58,410 nt of DNA from Candidatus Magasanikbacteria bacterium CG11_big_fil_rev_8_21_14_0_20_39_34 (GCA_002787355.1 PCWN01000011.1:1-58410), one strand, 5' to 3'; positions 6,555-15,856 are shown, counted from the first letter of the stretch. Program-made: numbers and translations. The notes: generated by a model from the sequence alone, not told the origin.

Positions 6555-9272
6555 ATGCCAAAAAAACGAGGAAGAATTACCCGTCTTTGTTCTGTTTGCC
6601 GGTTGTCTGGTCATACAAAAAAGACCTGTAAACTGGAAATTCAGGATACAAAAAAGACCACTTCGTTGGAATCAGTTGGAGATTCTAATGTTTGGATCAC
6701 TCCAAATACGATTCCGTCCTCTACCAAGAGGCATATTTTTGTATGTGTACATGATCGGGCAGAAACTTCTCCTCATGTAGTAAATCTCCGTCCTAAAGAA
6801 GAAGTTTGTCTAAAAGATGTTGGGGTATTTACCGAAAAGCCAGTAGCACAGCAAAAGAAACTTTTGGTTGATTTTCCTCGTTTAGTTCAAAACTCACAAC
6901 AAAGATGGGCGGTTTCTCCAGGAATTCTTTCTGCATATCGAGAAGATATGGCAGAAAAGCGAGAGCAACGTGACGTACCCGTTATAAAAAAGTTTTTACA
7001 AAAGAAAGAACAGGAATCGGTTGCTTTATTTCCTTCCGATGCAGAAGTGGATGTTTTAGCTAAGTATCGTACCTTAGATCAAAGACCTTTAGTACAAAAT
7101 TTTCAGAATAGGGGAGAAAGAGCAATTAGCATAGAAGAGGATGAATATTCTCTTCCGGTTGCTATTGTTCACGAAGATACTCCAAAAGAAAATGTCACAA
7201 CATATTCTCAAAAAGAAGATGACTCTTCTTTTATAGATCGACCTCGATTTCAGATATCACGTTTCTTCCCTAAACCCGTTTTGCGGTATGCTTTTGCATT
7301 TATTGGTCTATTATGTGTTCTCCCATTCCCGGTATTTGGGTACTACAAAAAAGTAAAATCTGATGGAAAAGAGGTTATTGAACAGAGTACAAGTGCATTT
7401 TTGTCACTTCAGGCTTCTACGGTTGCGGCACTCCAGGCCAATATAGACAAGGCGCAAGGAGACTTGGTTTCTGCATTGGCCGCATTTTCTCAAGCAGAAT
7501 CTCTTTTAGAAAAAGATCACAAAGTTCTCCTGTTTGTTTCAAAGTTACTTCCCATTATTGGTCCGCAAGTTGAAAGCAGACAACATATCCTTATTGCCGG
7601 AGAGCATCTCGCTTTGGGAAATAAGTACTTGGTAGATGGATTGGATCAGATAAATACAAATTCTGAACTTGCTTTGACTTCTAAATTGGTGATTTTACGT
7701 GAACATATGGAAGCGTCTGCTGTGCAATATAAAACAGCATTGGAAAGTTTGGAACATGTAGGCTCTGAAGCCCTCCCGGTCGAGTACCAACAAAGCTTTG
7801 AAGAATTCAAACTTCTTTTCGCTACTTTTGTGGATGATATGAATGATTTTTCAGATCTGATTGATGCAACGACAACCATTTTTGGTCATGATGATTTTCG
7901 ACGTTACTTGATTGTATTTCAAAATGATCACGAGATCCGTCCTACAGGTGGATTTATGGGAAGTTTTGCGACTGTAGATGTGCAGAAAGGGAAACTTTTA
8001 CACGTAGATGTGCCTGGGGGTGGCACCTATGATGTGCAGGGGCAATTGAATGAAAATTATAAACCACCAGTCCCATTACAACTTATCAACACGAAGTGGG
8101 AATTTCAAGATGCAAATTGGTTCCCAGATTTTCCAGCAAGTGCACAAAAGATGCAATGGTTTTATAGAAAAACGCGAGGTGCTTCAACAGATGGTGTTAT
8201 TGTTTTGAATTCAAATCTTCTTTCACATATCTTGAATGTAGTTGGACCCATTACGCTAGATGAGTACGGCGTGACCTTTGATGGTGACAATGTTTTAGAG
8301 AAACTTCAGCAGTATGTAGAAAAAGATTATGATAAGGAAGAAAACAAGCCAAAGGCAATTGTTGGTGATTTACTTGAAAAAATTATGGATAAGGTGGTAC
8401 ATGCCGGGGTTGTCGATATGCTTCAACTTTTAACACAACTTCATAATGGTCTTGAGAATAAAGATATTCAGGTATACTTTAATGATCCAAATATTGAAAA
8501 TAAAATGGGAAGTTTTGGTTGGACCGGGCAGATACGGCAAGTTCCTGAAGATCAAGATTATCTCTTTGTGGTAAATACCAATGTTGGAGGATCAAAGTCA
8601 GACGCCAAGATAGAACAAACCATAAAACATTTGGTTGAGGTAAATGAAAATGGTGAGGTAACTGATACGGTTATTATTCACCGTGAGCACAAAGGACAAA
8701 TTGGTGAAGAGTTTTATGGGTATGATAATATTGATTACCTACGGGTTTATGTCCCAGAGGGAAGTCAGCTTATAGATGCTGGAGGATTCCAGTTTCCAGA
8801 AGAGAGTGCATTTTTAGCTCCTGAACAGGGTGCACAGGATGACCCAGATATTCTCTCATATGAAAAGGATGAGTCTATTCATGTAAAGACGGGAACGCGT
8901 GTTACACACGAGTTTGGTAAGACCGTATTTGCCAATTGGATGATTACGCCGGTTGGCCAAGTGCAAGAAGCATATTTTACATATAAGCTTCCATTTAGCA
9001 TACGAAAACGACCCATTCCAATGACAAATTTTGAAAAATGGCGTAATAGTTTGTCGGGGATAGAAAAAACCGAAGCACTTCGGTATAGTTTATATGCGCA
9101 AAAGCAGTCCGGTGTGCAAAGTGACTATGTTTTTGAACTTCTTCATCCTGAAAATGTGAATTTGGTGTGGGGGAGTGATGACGACTTAGTTGATTCTGGT
9201 AAAAGTTATCACTATGAGAAAAAAATGCAAAATGATATGATGTTTGGTTTAGTGATGCAACAGGATAGTTAA
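6555..9272 (+). CDS. DUF4012 membrane protein with an N-terminal zinc knuckle
   Basis: 905 aa. Residues 11-24 read CSVCRLSGHTKKTC, an exact CX2CX4HX4C (CCHC) zinc knuckle. A long, charged, probably disordered cytoplasmic region follows up to one membrane segment at about residues 231-251 (FIGLLCVLPFPVFGYY). Beyond it comes a helical stretch and then the DUF4012 core, recognised by YLIVFQNDHEIRPTGGFMGS (about residues 450-470). DUF4012 proteins are common in Patescibacteria and Actinobacteria near envelope genes; their function is unknown. The topology implies a large extracellular domain. It is followed by another long membrane protein, and the pair probably form one operon. The knuckle is in the correct frame and right at the start codon used. 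Confidence 0.8.
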   Translation: MPKKRGRITRLCSVCRLSGHTKKTCKLEIQDTKKTTSLESVGDSNVWITPNTIPSSTKRHIFVCVHDRAETSPHVVNLRPKEEVCLKDVGVFTEKPVAQQKKLLVDFPRLVQNSQQRWAVSPGILSAYREDMAEKREQRDVPVIKKFLQKKEQESVALFPSDAEVDVLAKYRTLDQRPLVQNFQNRGERAISIEEDEYSLPVAIVHEDTPKENVTTYSQKEDDSSFIDRPRFQISRFFPKPVLRYAFAFIGLLCVLPFPVFGYYKKVKSDGKEVIEQSTSAFLSLQASTVAALQANIDKAQGDLVSALAAFSQAESLLEKDHKVLLFVSKLLPIIGPQVESRQHILIAGEHLALGNKYLVDGLDQINTNSELALTSKLVILREHMEASAVQYKTALESLEHVGSEALPVEYQQSFEEFKLLFATFVDDMNDFSDLIDATTTIFGHDDFRRYLIVFQNDHEIRPTGGFMGSFATVDVQKGKLLHVDVPGGGTYDVQGQLNENYKPPVPLQLINTKWEFQDANWFPDFPASAQKMQWFYRKTRGASTDGVIVLNSNLLSHILNVVGPITLDEYGVTFDGDNVLEKLQQYVEKDYDKEENKPKAIVGDLLEKIMDKVVHAGVVDMLQLLTQLHNGLENKDIQVYFNDPNIENKMGSFGWTGQIRQVPEDQDYLFVVNTNVGGSKSDAKIEQTIKHLVEVNENGEVTDTVIIHREHKGQIGEEFYGYDNIDYLRVYVPEGSQLIDAGGFQFPEESAFLAPEQGAQDDPDILSYEKDESIHVKTGTRVTHEFGKTVFANWMITPVGQVQEAYFTYKLPFSIRKRPIPMTNFEKWRNSLSGIEKTEALRYSLYAQKQSGVQSDYVFELLHPENVNLVWGSDDDLVDSGKSYHYEKKMQNDMMFGLVMQQDS

Positions 9273-9332
9273 TGATGCATAATCAATAAGAAAAAACATT
9301 TTTTTCCTGCTTATTATTCATTATCACGTTGT

Positions 9333-11621
9333 ATGCCTGTCAAAAAAAATAAACAAAAAGAAGAGGGGCAGGCGGCTGCTGAGAAAAAAGCACGCAAGCC
9401 GGCTAAGAGGATAACAAAATCATCTCGTAGAAAAAAAACGGGAATTTCTTTGGTATCCAAAAAGAAAAAAAAGAAGGATCTTGAGGATGGTGTTGAGGTT
9501 GTGCATCTGCCTGAAAAAGAAAAAGGTGTTCAACCAGAAGTCCAATTGGAGGATCCGGGCATTCCACATTTCTTAACTAAAGATCTTGATTCTGGCCATC
9601 ACTCAGATATGGAAATTGATGATTTACTGGTAGATTCTTCGGAAAATCCTGTAAACCTTAAAGCGGTTGTGAAAGATGCTCTTAAAGAATTAGAGGAAGA
9701 AGAACATGTAAGCAGTGTTCATGATTTGAAAAATATGCCATTCCCACCTACTGTGGTGAAACATTCGGAAGAATCAGAAGAAGATGAAAATCAAGAAGAT
9801 AGTGCTCACGCTGAGATACCCAAAGTTGTCCCAAATAAAGAAAAAATAAATACACAGCTGGCCAAGATATACGAAAATAAAGATGGAAGCATGCCAGACA
9901 TGAAATATTTTGAAAAACGAAAGAGGAACAAGCTTATCACGGCCTTTTTTACACTTATATTTTCATGTATATTTGTTGGGGTTGTGGCATATGTTGGATT
10001 TTTTATTTTGCAAAGAGGTTCTTCTTTTTCAGAAGAATCAGTAACACTTTCCATTGAAGGAGCGGATAAAGTGAGCTTTAACCAAGATGTTCGTTATAGA
10101 ATTCGGTACAGAAATGATCAACGTATTGCACTCAATAATGCAATTTTGCAAGTCCGGTATCCAGAGGGATTTGAGTATCAAGATAGTACTCTGTATCCAG
10201 ATAATGATACCCATGATAAGTGGAACCTTGGTACACTTCAACCATTTGCCAGTGGATATATTGATGTATTTGGAAAGATGCATGCAGATGCAGATAATAA
10301 AGAATCTTTCCGCGTCTTTTTGAATTACTTTCCACAGAATTTTAGCTCAGAGTTTCAAAAAGTATCCCATTTGAATATAACTATGGGTACAGCTCCCATG
10401 AAGCTTGAGGTATCTGCTCCAAAAGATGTGGTGGTGGGAGATACGGTAGATATTACGCTTACGTTTGATACGGATCAGATTGATATGTTTGATACGGCGG
10501 CATTAGAACTTATTCCCAATGATGCTTTTGCGGTACAATCAAGTAGTATTCCATCAACTGCACTGGATCCCAATCGGTGGCTTCTTTCAAGCGTTTCATC
10601 GACCAAAGAAATGACGATCTCAGGAATTTTTACTGCAGCAGAAGATTTTTCTGGGATTACTTTTTCATTGCGTGGGTGGAGTGATAAGAAAGAGATGGAT
10701 ACGCAAGAAGGGTATATATTCTGGGAGGAAAATTATGCTCCAAATTTAGCCCAAACAGATTTTGTCAGTAAACTGGTGATAAATGGAGGGACCGATCAGT
10801 TGACCGTTGAACCTGGTGAAGTATTGAATATGAGCATATTTTTGAAAAACGAAGGGAAAAATGCGGTGGATAATGCAGACGTAGAACTTACGTTGGATGG
10901 TCCTTCATTCAATAAACAAAGTTTGTTGAAGTGGGCTGCCTTGGAAGATGAAAATGGTGGTGATATCATTGGAGACCAGCTCTCTGTGGATCTTCGTCGT
11001 GGAGTCCTTTCATGGGACAAGCGTCAGATTCCTAAGTTAGGTATGATTGAACCAGGGGAAGAGGTGATTATTGATATTAACCTTCCGGTGAAATCAGCAG
11101 AGGATATTGCATTATCAGAGTTTGTGTTACATGAAATTTCTGCGACATTGAAAGTAGAATATGAAGTAGATGGTGAGGTTGAAATCATAACACAAAAACC
11201 ACTTGCGCTCACAGTGAATTCTGACCTTGACTTGGAAGTTCGACACGAAGTTGAAAAAGATACTTCTGAACATACGCTTACCTGGCTTCTTACAAACTCT
11301 TTTCATGAAATAAAAAATATTGAAATTGAAATGGATCTCTACGGTAAGATAGACTGGAATGAGGATCTTCTGGTGGTACCAGCTGGCAAGGTGGATTATG
11401 ATCAAAATGCACAACGGATTATATGGCGGGTTGACTCGATGCCAACCTCAGTTGATGTATTGGCACTTCAATTTGGTTTTCAGCTTTCGGGAGCGAATCC
11501 AACACAAACCAATCTTACCTCAAAGATTAAACTTCAGGCCGTGGATGCTATAACCGAAAAAGATATTTTAAAGGTTATCGATGGAGTAAAATTAAATGGA
11601 GAAGACGGAACCTCACCGTAA
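9333..11621 (+). CDS. Single-pass membrane protein with extracellular Ig-like/DUF11-type domains
   Basis: 762 aa. The first ~200 residues are highly charged: Lys-rich in the first 60, acidic after, probably disordered and cytoplasmic. One membrane segment at about residues 205-226 precedes about 530 extracellular residues that look like repeated beta-sandwich modules with conserved-repeat (DUF11) style words, such as YRIRYRNDQRIALNNA and LRVEPGE-like segments. It lies 60 bases after the DUF4012 gene and 15 bases before a small coiled-coil protein. A structural or scaffolding envelope role is likely; no catalytic motif is visible. The family name is an inference from the layout. Confidence 0.65.
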   Translation: MPVKKNKQKEEGQAAAEKKARKPAKRITKSSRRKKTGISLVSKKKKKKDLEDGVEVVHLPEKEKGVQPEVQLEDPGIPHFLTKDLDSGHHSDMEIDDLLVDSSENPVNLKAVVKDALKELEEEEHVSSVHDLKNMPFPPTVVKHSEESEEDENQEDSAHAEIPKVVPNKEKINTQLAKIYENKDGSMPDMKYFEKRKRNKLITAFFTLIFSCIFVGVVAYVGFFILQRGSSFSEESVTLSIEGADKVSFNQDVRYRIRYRNDQRIALNNAILQVRYPEGFEYQDSTLYPDNDTHDKWNLGTLQPFASGYIDVFGKMHADADNKESFRVFLNYFPQNFSSEFQKVSHLNITMGTAPMKLEVSAPKDVVVGDTVDITLTFDTDQIDMFDTAALELIPNDAFAVQSSSIPSTALDPNRWLLSSVSSTKEMTISGIFTAAEDFSGITFSLRGWSDKKEMDTQEGYIFWEENYAPNLAQTDFVSKLVINGGTDQLTVEPGEVLNMSIFLKNEGKNAVDNADVELTLDGPSFNKQSLLKWAALEDENGGDIIGDQLSVDLRRGVLSWDKRQIPKLGMIEPGEEVIIDINLPVKSAEDIALSEFVLHEISATLKVEYEVDGEVEIITQKPLALTVNSDLDLEVRHEVEKDTSEHTLTWLLTNSFHEIKNIEIEMDLYGKIDWNEDLLVVPAGKVDYDQNAQRIIWRVDSMPTSVDVLALQFGFQLSGANPTQTNLTSKIKLQAVDAITEKDILKVIDGVKLNGEDGTSP

Positions 11622-11636
11622 ATCTTTTGAAATGGT

Positions 11637-11900
11637 ATGGATGAGCGTTTGCGACACACAAAAGAAATTATTGCAAAAAGGAGATGGTCTGCAATAATTT
11701 CTGCAGTAACCTTTTTTTTAGGGCTTATCTGGATAGCATACAATCAGTATCAACGTATTGAAATGTATAATCAAAAGTTAGAAAAACAAATGGAAGAATC
11801 CCAACAACAAGCGGATAAAGAATCAAAAAAAATTCAAGATGCTATTCAAAAAAAAATAGAACAAGATCTAGAAAAACAGGGGATACCTATAAGTGAATAA
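11637..11900 (+). CDS. Small membrane protein with a coiled coil
   Basis: 87 aa. Basic N-terminus, one membrane segment at about residues 18-35 (IISAVTFFLGLIWIAY), then a long, charged helix with heptad-like spacing to the C-terminus. The shape recalls FtsB/FtsL-type division proteins, but no specific motif supports that and the assignment stays open. It follows the long Ig-like membrane protein by 15 bases and precedes a strong terminator, so it is the last gene of this envelope block. Confidence 0.6.
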   Translation: MDERLRHTKEIIAKRRWSAIISAVTFFLGLIWIAYNQYQRIEMYNQKLEKQMEESQQQADKESKKIQDAIQKKIEQDLEKQGIPISE

Positions 11901-11901
11901 T

Positions 11902-11934
11902 AAAAAACCAATGCATAAATGCATTGGTTTTTTT
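11902..11934 (+). terminator. Intrinsic terminator
   Basis: aaaaaaccaatgca pairs with tgcattggtttttt (14-bp stem, TAAA loop) followed by T residues. It ends the forward envelope block and, read on the other strand, also ends the tRNA-Arg transcript. Confidence 0.88.
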
Positions 11935-11935
11935 G

Positions 11936-12007
11936 TGCCCCCGCCAGGACTTGAACCCAGAATTCGTGGTCCGAAGCCACGCGTGATATCCGTTTCACTA
12001 CAAGGGC
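11936..12007 (-). tRNA. tRNA-Arg (UCG)
   Basis: On the minus strand a full cloverleaf: acceptor GCCCTTG/CGGGGGC (two G-U pairs), anticodon stem CGTGG/CCACG with loop CTTCGGA giving anticodon UCG, and T-loop GGTTCAAGTCC. The 3' CCA is not encoded. It decodes CGA and related Arg codons. It sits 25 bases downstream of tRNA-Lys on the same strand. Confidence 0.92.
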
Positions 12008-12032
12008 AGAAAGAAGATATACATCTTCTTTG

Positions 12033-12105
12033 TGGGTCGCCTGGGGATTGAACCCAGAACCTTGGGCTTAAGAGGCCCCTGCTCTACCAATTGAGCTAGC
12101 GACCC
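12033..12105 (-). tRNA. tRNA-Lys (CUU)
   Basis: Minus-strand cloverleaf: acceptor GGGTCGC/GCGACCC, D-arm AGCTCAATTGGTAGAGC, anticodon loop CTCTTAA (anticodon CUU) and T-arm CTGGGTTCAATCCCCAG. The CCA end is not encoded. A short hairpin (aagaagat/atcttctt, 12012-12030) separates it from tRNA-Arg and may guide processing. Confidence 0.93.
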
Positions 12106-12130
12106 ATGCTTTCTTTCATTGGGCGCATGG

Positions 12131-12892
12131 TTAGCCGAATGGATCTCCATCAGTTCTCTCTAAAATTTCCGTTTTTGGTCCTTTCCAGGCCTTTGCCTTC
12201 AATGCATTTTCTGCAGCTTCTACCTGTGCTTCTTGTTTGCTGCCACCGGACCCGTCAGCAATCTTTTCATCACCAAGGTATACTCCTACCATAAACTCTT
12301 TTGCATGGTCAGGGCCATGTTCTTTCAGTACACGATAGGTTGGAGTGATTCCCACAATTTCTTGTGCTGATTCTTGGAATCGGGATTTTGGATCCATCCA
12401 GAGACCAAGTTCGAGTACTTCCGGAAGTTTTGTAATAATCCAACGTGTAATAAATTGTGCAGCCATTTCATATCCTTGGTCAAGGTAGATAGCTCCAACA
12501 ATGGCTTCAATAGCATTGGCAAGAATATAATCCCTTGCTTTTACGTTGGTATCTTTTGACTCCCCATGAGAGAGAAAAAGATAGTCTTCGATTTCAATTT
12601 CCCTTGCCACCTGTGCACACATCTTTCCATTTACAAGGGCTGCGCGCCAGTTGGTAAGTTCCCCTTCCGGGTTGAGATAATTCTCAAAAAGGAATTCGGT
12701 AACTACCAGTTCCAAAACGGCATCACCTAAGAATTCTAATCTTTCATTGTGTGCAAGAGGGAAGTTTCTGTTTTCATTCAGGTAAGATCGGTGTACGAGC
12801 GCCTGAACGATCAGATCCTTATTTTTGAAATCAACACCTATTTTTTCCTCGAGGTTTTTAAATTTTTTGTCTTTGTATGCAGATACGGCCAT
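12131..12892 (-). CDS. rnc: Ribonuclease III
   Basis: 253 aa. The N-terminal RNase III domain has the signature NERLEFLGDAVLE (about residues 48-60) with the catalytic acidic residues, plus a second metal-binding region around ANAIEAIVGAIYLD. The C-terminal ~70 residues form a double-stranded RNA binding domain (TPTYRVL...GGSKQEAQVEAAENAL). It cleaves double-stranded RNA, including the pre-16S stalk, whose stem is visible around the 16S gene here. It follows nusB and L32 on the same strand; the link of RNA-processing and transcription factors is functionally sensible. The C-terminal tail is short and variable. Confidence 0.95.
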   Translation of the reverse strand: MAVSAYKDKKFKNLEEKIGVDFKNKDLIVQALVHRSYLNENRNFPLAHNERLEFLGDAVLELVVTEFLFENYLNPEGELTNWRAALVNGKMCAQVAREIEIEDYLFLSHGESKDTNVKARDYILANAIEAIVGAIYLDQGYEMAAQFITRWIITKLPEVLELGLWMDPKSRFQESAQEIVGITPTYRVLKEHGPDHAKEFMVGVYLGDEKIADGSGGSKQEAQVEAAENALKAKAWKGPKTEILERTDGDPFG

Positions 12893-12904
12893 AAGTTTAT
12901 ATAT

Positions 12905-12978
12905 GGATCAATAGATTCTCCATACGGATTTACGGATATAGATGATATACCCGTAGATCTGTAGTAATATCTATGATC
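12905..12978 (-). other. Structured nusB-rnc spacer
   Basis: The 84-bp gap between nusB and rnc contains ends that can pair (ggatcaatagat at 12905-12916 with atctatgatc at 12969-12978) and an inner tacgg/ccgta pair. On the minus-strand transcript this would form a hairpin of about 70 nt just upstream of rnc, a possible RNase III autocleavage or control site. Only pairing is seen. Confidence 0.4.
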
Positions 12979-13408
12979 ATTCTCCTTTGTGAGTAATGTC
13001 TTTGTATAGGCTTCCCAAAATACCATTTACAAATTTTCCCGCAGGTGTTCCACTGTAGGTCTTTGCAATTTCAATCGCTTCATTTATAGCTACTTTTGCG
13101 GGTATTTCTTTTTCAAAGAGCATTTCGTAAACTCCAATGCGGAGGATATTTCTATCAACCAGAGTGATGTGTTCCAAGGGCCAATTCTTGGCGTATTGTT
13201 CTATCTTGGTATCAATCTCTTTTTGATTATCAATAATAGCATTGACGGTTTTTTCTATATAAGAAAGGTTGGCAGCATCGAGCCCTTTTCCAAATTCTTG
13301 GATGTTTTGTTCGATAATTGCAGGCAGGGCACCGGTCGGTTTGTCTTTAAAATCCCATTGAAAGAGAATTTGCATGACCATTGAACGAGCCAGGTGCCTG
13401 TTGGACAT
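12977..13408 (-). CDS. nusB: Transcription antitermination factor NusB
   Basis: 143 aa, all helical. The N-terminus [20 protein letters not shown] contains the Arg-rich RNA-contact segment of NusB, and the C-terminus has [15 protein letters not shown] and the terminal FVNGILG motif. NusB with NusE (S10) binds boxA RNA and supports rRNA transcription. It lies between L32 and RNase III on the minus strand, 5 bases after L32. Length and motifs are normal. Confidence 0.94.
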   Translation of the reverse strand: MSNRHLARSMVMQILFQWDFKDKPTGALPAIIEQNIQEFGKGLDAANLSYIEKTVNAIIDNQKEIDTKIEQYAKNWPLEHITLVDRNILRIGVYEMLFEKEIPAKVAINEAIEIAKTYSGTPAGKFVNGILGSLYKDITHKGE

Positions 13409-13413
13409 AGATC

Positions 13414-13632
13414 TTATTTAGAAAGTTTTTTTGCCTTTTGAAGCAATTTTTGAGTGCGTTTTTGGGTATCAACCACTTGTCTATCTTTATATTTTCCCGT
13501 TTTTGGATTTACGGTATGAGGAAGATATGCATTACCTGCCTCATCATAGCGTACTTGTACGCCTTTGAGAGCAAAATGAGATGCTCTGTCTTTTTTTGAA
13601 GTTCGTGTTCGTCTTTTTGCTGGTAGACCCAT
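13414..13632 (-). CDS. rpmF: 50S ribosomal protein L32, zinc-free form
   Basis: 72 aa. Starts [18 protein letters not shown], the L32 opening, and ends in basic helical sequence. In zinc-type L32 four Cys residues follow; here the matching segment ([20 protein letters not shown]) has none, so this is a C-minus form. It leads the minus-strand group rpmF-nusB-rnc-tRNAs. No second L32 copy is in the window. Confidence 0.78.
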   Translation of the reverse strand: MGLPAKRRTRTSKKDRASHFALKGVQVRYDEAGNAYLPHTVNPKTGKYKDRQVVDTQKRTQKLLQKAKKLSK

Positions 13633-13745
13633 ACTGATTCTAAATAATAAGTGAATGTCGTATCCGAAAATGAAAACGGAAAGACTGCTTAACGTGGAGA
13701 TTGTACCTTAGATTGGCCAAAAAATCAAGTACCCACCTGGGGACA

Positions 13746-13774
13746 TTGCCAAATTAGCTTTGTTTAGCTAAAAT
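13746..13774 (+). promoter_or_regulatory. Promoter giving a leaderless FemAB-type mRNA
   Basis: TTGCCA (13746-13751), 17-bp spacer, TAAAAT (13769-13774). The ATG begins at 13781, six bases after the -10, which is where transcription should start. The mRNA is therefore predicted to be leaderless. Confidence 0.7.
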
Positions 13775-13780
13775 AGAGAC

Positions 13781-14761
13781 ATGGAAAGCATTTTGTGCAC
13801 AAATCGGAATTTGTGGGAGAATAAACAAAATTCTCATTTTTTGCAGTCTTTTGATTGGGGGGAGTTCCAGAGACATTTTGGCAAGGAAATCCTTCGGATA
13901 CAGATAAAAGAAGGGAATCAGGTTGTCGGTCAGGTGCAAGGAGTGGTTCATGCTTTTCCTTTGGGGATAAAGTATCTCTATATTCCAAGGTCTGAAATAT
14001 CTACATCGGAGGAGTATTCATGCCTACTGGATTTTCTTAAAAAGCAATTTTCATTTGTTTTTGTACGTTTTGAACCCGTTTCATTACAATCAAGCATTAT
14101 AAAGGATTTGCAGATCGTTCCAACACACCCACGTCTCTGGCAACATACACTTGTATTGAATTTAGAAGATTCCTTAGAAACGCTTCTTGCTCAGATGCAC
14201 AGTAAAACTCGATATAATATTCGTCTGGCAGAACGAAAGGGGGTTGTTATTGAAGAAATTGAGGATATAGATATTTTTTGGAAGCTGAATGAAGAAACCT
14301 CACTGCGGGATAAAATAAAAACCCATGACAAAGCCTATTATAAAGAAATGATTAAGGGAAAGCAGATGCGTCTCCTGTGTGGTTTTGTAGAGGGGAATCC
14401 TGTCTGTGCTGGAATTTTTTCTTTTTACAATAAGAGATGTACCTATTTGCATGGAGCTTCGGGAAATGCATATAGAAATGTTATGGCACCGTATCTTTTG
14501 CAATGGCATGCCATAAAAATGGCACAGGACCTTGGGTGTGAGGAATATGATTTTGGTGGTATTGCAGCTCCTGCTCAAAAAGATAAGCCAAGTACAGAGT
14601 TTCATAATCTTTGCTGGAGTGTTGAGGATAAACTTACGGGTGTTACACGATTTAAAGCAGGATTTGGAGGAGGACGTGAAAGCTATGGGGATTCGTTTGA
14701 TATCATTTTAAACTTAACTTTATACAAATTGTATACTTTTTTGAGGAGACTAATAGTATGA
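13781..14761 (+). CDS. FemAB/FemX-type peptidoglycan aminoacyltransferase
   Basis: 326 aa with two GNAT-like halves. SFDWGEFQRHFGKEI near residue 25, the lysine/arginine-rich MHSKTRYNIRLAERKGV (about residues 140-157) and GASGNAYRNVMAPYLLQW (about residue 225) are typical of FemAB-family enzymes, which transfer amino acids from aminoacyl-tRNA to the peptidoglycan stem peptide. Cytoplasmic, acting on lipid-linked precursors. It starts a run of closely spaced genes: Nudix after 4 bases, PAP2 after 5, guanylyltransferase overlapping, MltG after 29; most concern envelope synthesis. The promoter position predicts a leaderless mRNA. The amino acid added is not known. Confidence 0.85.
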   Translation: MESILCTNRNLWENKQNSHFLQSFDWGEFQRHFGKEILRIQIKEGNQVVGQVQGVVHAFPLGIKYLYIPRSEISTSEEYSCLLDFLKKQFSFVFVRFEPVSLQSSIIKDLQIVPTHPRLWQHTLVLNLEDSLETLLAQMHSKTRYNIRLAERKGVVIEEIEDIDIFWKLNEETSLRDKIKTHDKAYYKEMIKGKQMRLLCGFVEGNPVCAGIFSFYNKRCTYLHGASGNAYRNVMAPYLLQWHAIKMAQDLGCEEYDFGGIAAPAQKDKPSTEFHNLCWSVEDKLTGVTRFKAGFGGGRESYGDSFDIILNLTLYKLYTFLRRLIV

Positions 14762-14765
14762 ATCT

Positions 14766-15323
14766 ATGATAAAAAAGTGGAAACTCATTAGTGAGAAAAA
14801 GAACATTGGACGTTCTTCTCGTATGATCATTGATACCCGTTATTACGAGCTGCCTACAAAGAAAAAAATTGCTTGGGACGTACGGATGGGGTTGGGAAAA
14901 GTTATTATTTTTGCACTCGATAAAAATGGTAAGGCCATCATTATTCGACAATTTCGTCCGGGTATTTCTGCCATAGATACCGCATTGGTTGCGGGGGGAA
15001 TCGATGAGGGGCTTACACCTTTACAAAATGCCAAAAAAGAACTTGAAGAAGAAGCGGGGTATATATCTTCTCAGTGGATAAGACTTGGCAAATATGCTAC
15101 CAGTGCCGGAAACGCGTCTGGGTGGGTACATAGTTACTTGGCAATGGATTGTCAGTATGTTGGACAAAACCTAGAGGAGAATGAATTTATAGAAGTAAGT
15201 ACGCATTCAGTTGAAGATGTGCGTACGTTCATTGGACGTGGAAAGATGCTGGATTCCGCGTGTGTACTCACAGCACTGCTTGCTCTTGAGCATTTAACCC
15301 AAAAAAAATCAGAGAAGTATTAA
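14766..15323 (+). CDS. Nudix hydrolase (ADP-sugar pyrophosphatase-like)
   Basis: 185 aa. The Nudix box is GGIDEGLTPLQNAKKELEEE followed by AGY (about residues 78-100): the second half KELEEEAGY is intact and would bind the metal, but the first Glu of the usual G-x5-E spacing is Leu, as is the Arg replaced by Lys. Overall similarity is to the NudF branch (ADP-ribose and nucleoside-diphosphate-sugar hydrolysis), including the N-terminal VRMGLGKVIIFALDKNGKAI. It lies four bases after the FemAB-type gene and five before PAP2. Role may be nucleotide-sugar housekeeping. Confidence 0.82.
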   Translation: MIKKWKLISEKKNIGRSSRMIIDTRYYELPTKKKIAWDVRMGLGKVIIFALDKNGKAIIIRQFRPGISAIDTALVAGGIDEGLTPLQNAKKELEEEAGYISSQWIRLGKYATSAGNASGWVHSYLAMDCQYVGQNLEENEFIEVSTHSVEDVRTFIGRGKMLDSACVLTALLALEHLTQKKSEKY

Positions 15324-15328
15324 ACTCT

Positions 15329-15856
15329 ATGTGGTCAAAAAATCTTTTTCTTAAAGTAAATGCAAAGGTAGGAATGAATCCAAAATTTGATGCCATTATG
15401 ATTTTTATTACACATTTTGGTATTGTTTTTCTTACCTTTTTGAGCTTGATTCTATCGTGGTTTACTCTAAAAAATTTGTTTTTTAGTTATATTTTTTTTG
15501 TGTTGATTCCTTTGTGCCTGTTTGCATTGGTATTGAGTTATTCTATCGCTTTTATTTTTCGACACCCACGACCGGAAAAAGAGATTCCCAATGTCCGTGT
15601 CCTTATATCTACACTTGGAACCTGGAAATCATTTCCATCTGACCATACCTTATTTTCCTTTATTCTTGCAGCGCATCTCTTGTTGTTTGTACAAGCTCTT
15701 TCTCCTGTGGTAGTATTGATATCATTCCTTATGCTTGGTTTTGCCAGTCTCATTGGGATTTCCAGGGTATATGTAGGAGTTCACTATCCAAGAGATATTT
15801 TGGGTGGCTTTCTCCTTGCTTTGTTCTGTTGTTTATTGTTTCTCTTTTTATTATGA
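15329..15856 (+). CDS. PAP2-family membrane phosphatase
   Basis: 175 aa with five or six hydrophobic segments. The PAP2 motifs are visible: FRHPRPEKE (motif 1, with the usual upstream Lys not at its standard position), FPSDHT (motif 2, catalytic His) and SRVYVGVHYPRD (motif 3). Enzymes of this type remove phosphate from lipid phosphates; beside glycan and peptidoglycan genes the likely substrate is undecaprenyl pyrophosphate, recycling the carrier lipid. The stop TGA overlaps the start of the next gene (ATGA), indicating coupling. Confidence 0.87.
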   Translation: MWSKNLFLKVNAKVGMNPKFDAIMIFITHFGIVFLTFLSLILSWFTLKNLFFSYIFFVLIPLCLFALVLSYSIAFIFRHPRPEKEIPNVRVLISTLGTWKSFPSDHTLFSFILAAHLLLFVQALSPVVVLISFLMLGFASLIGISRVYVGVHYPRDILGGFLLALFCCLLFLFLL

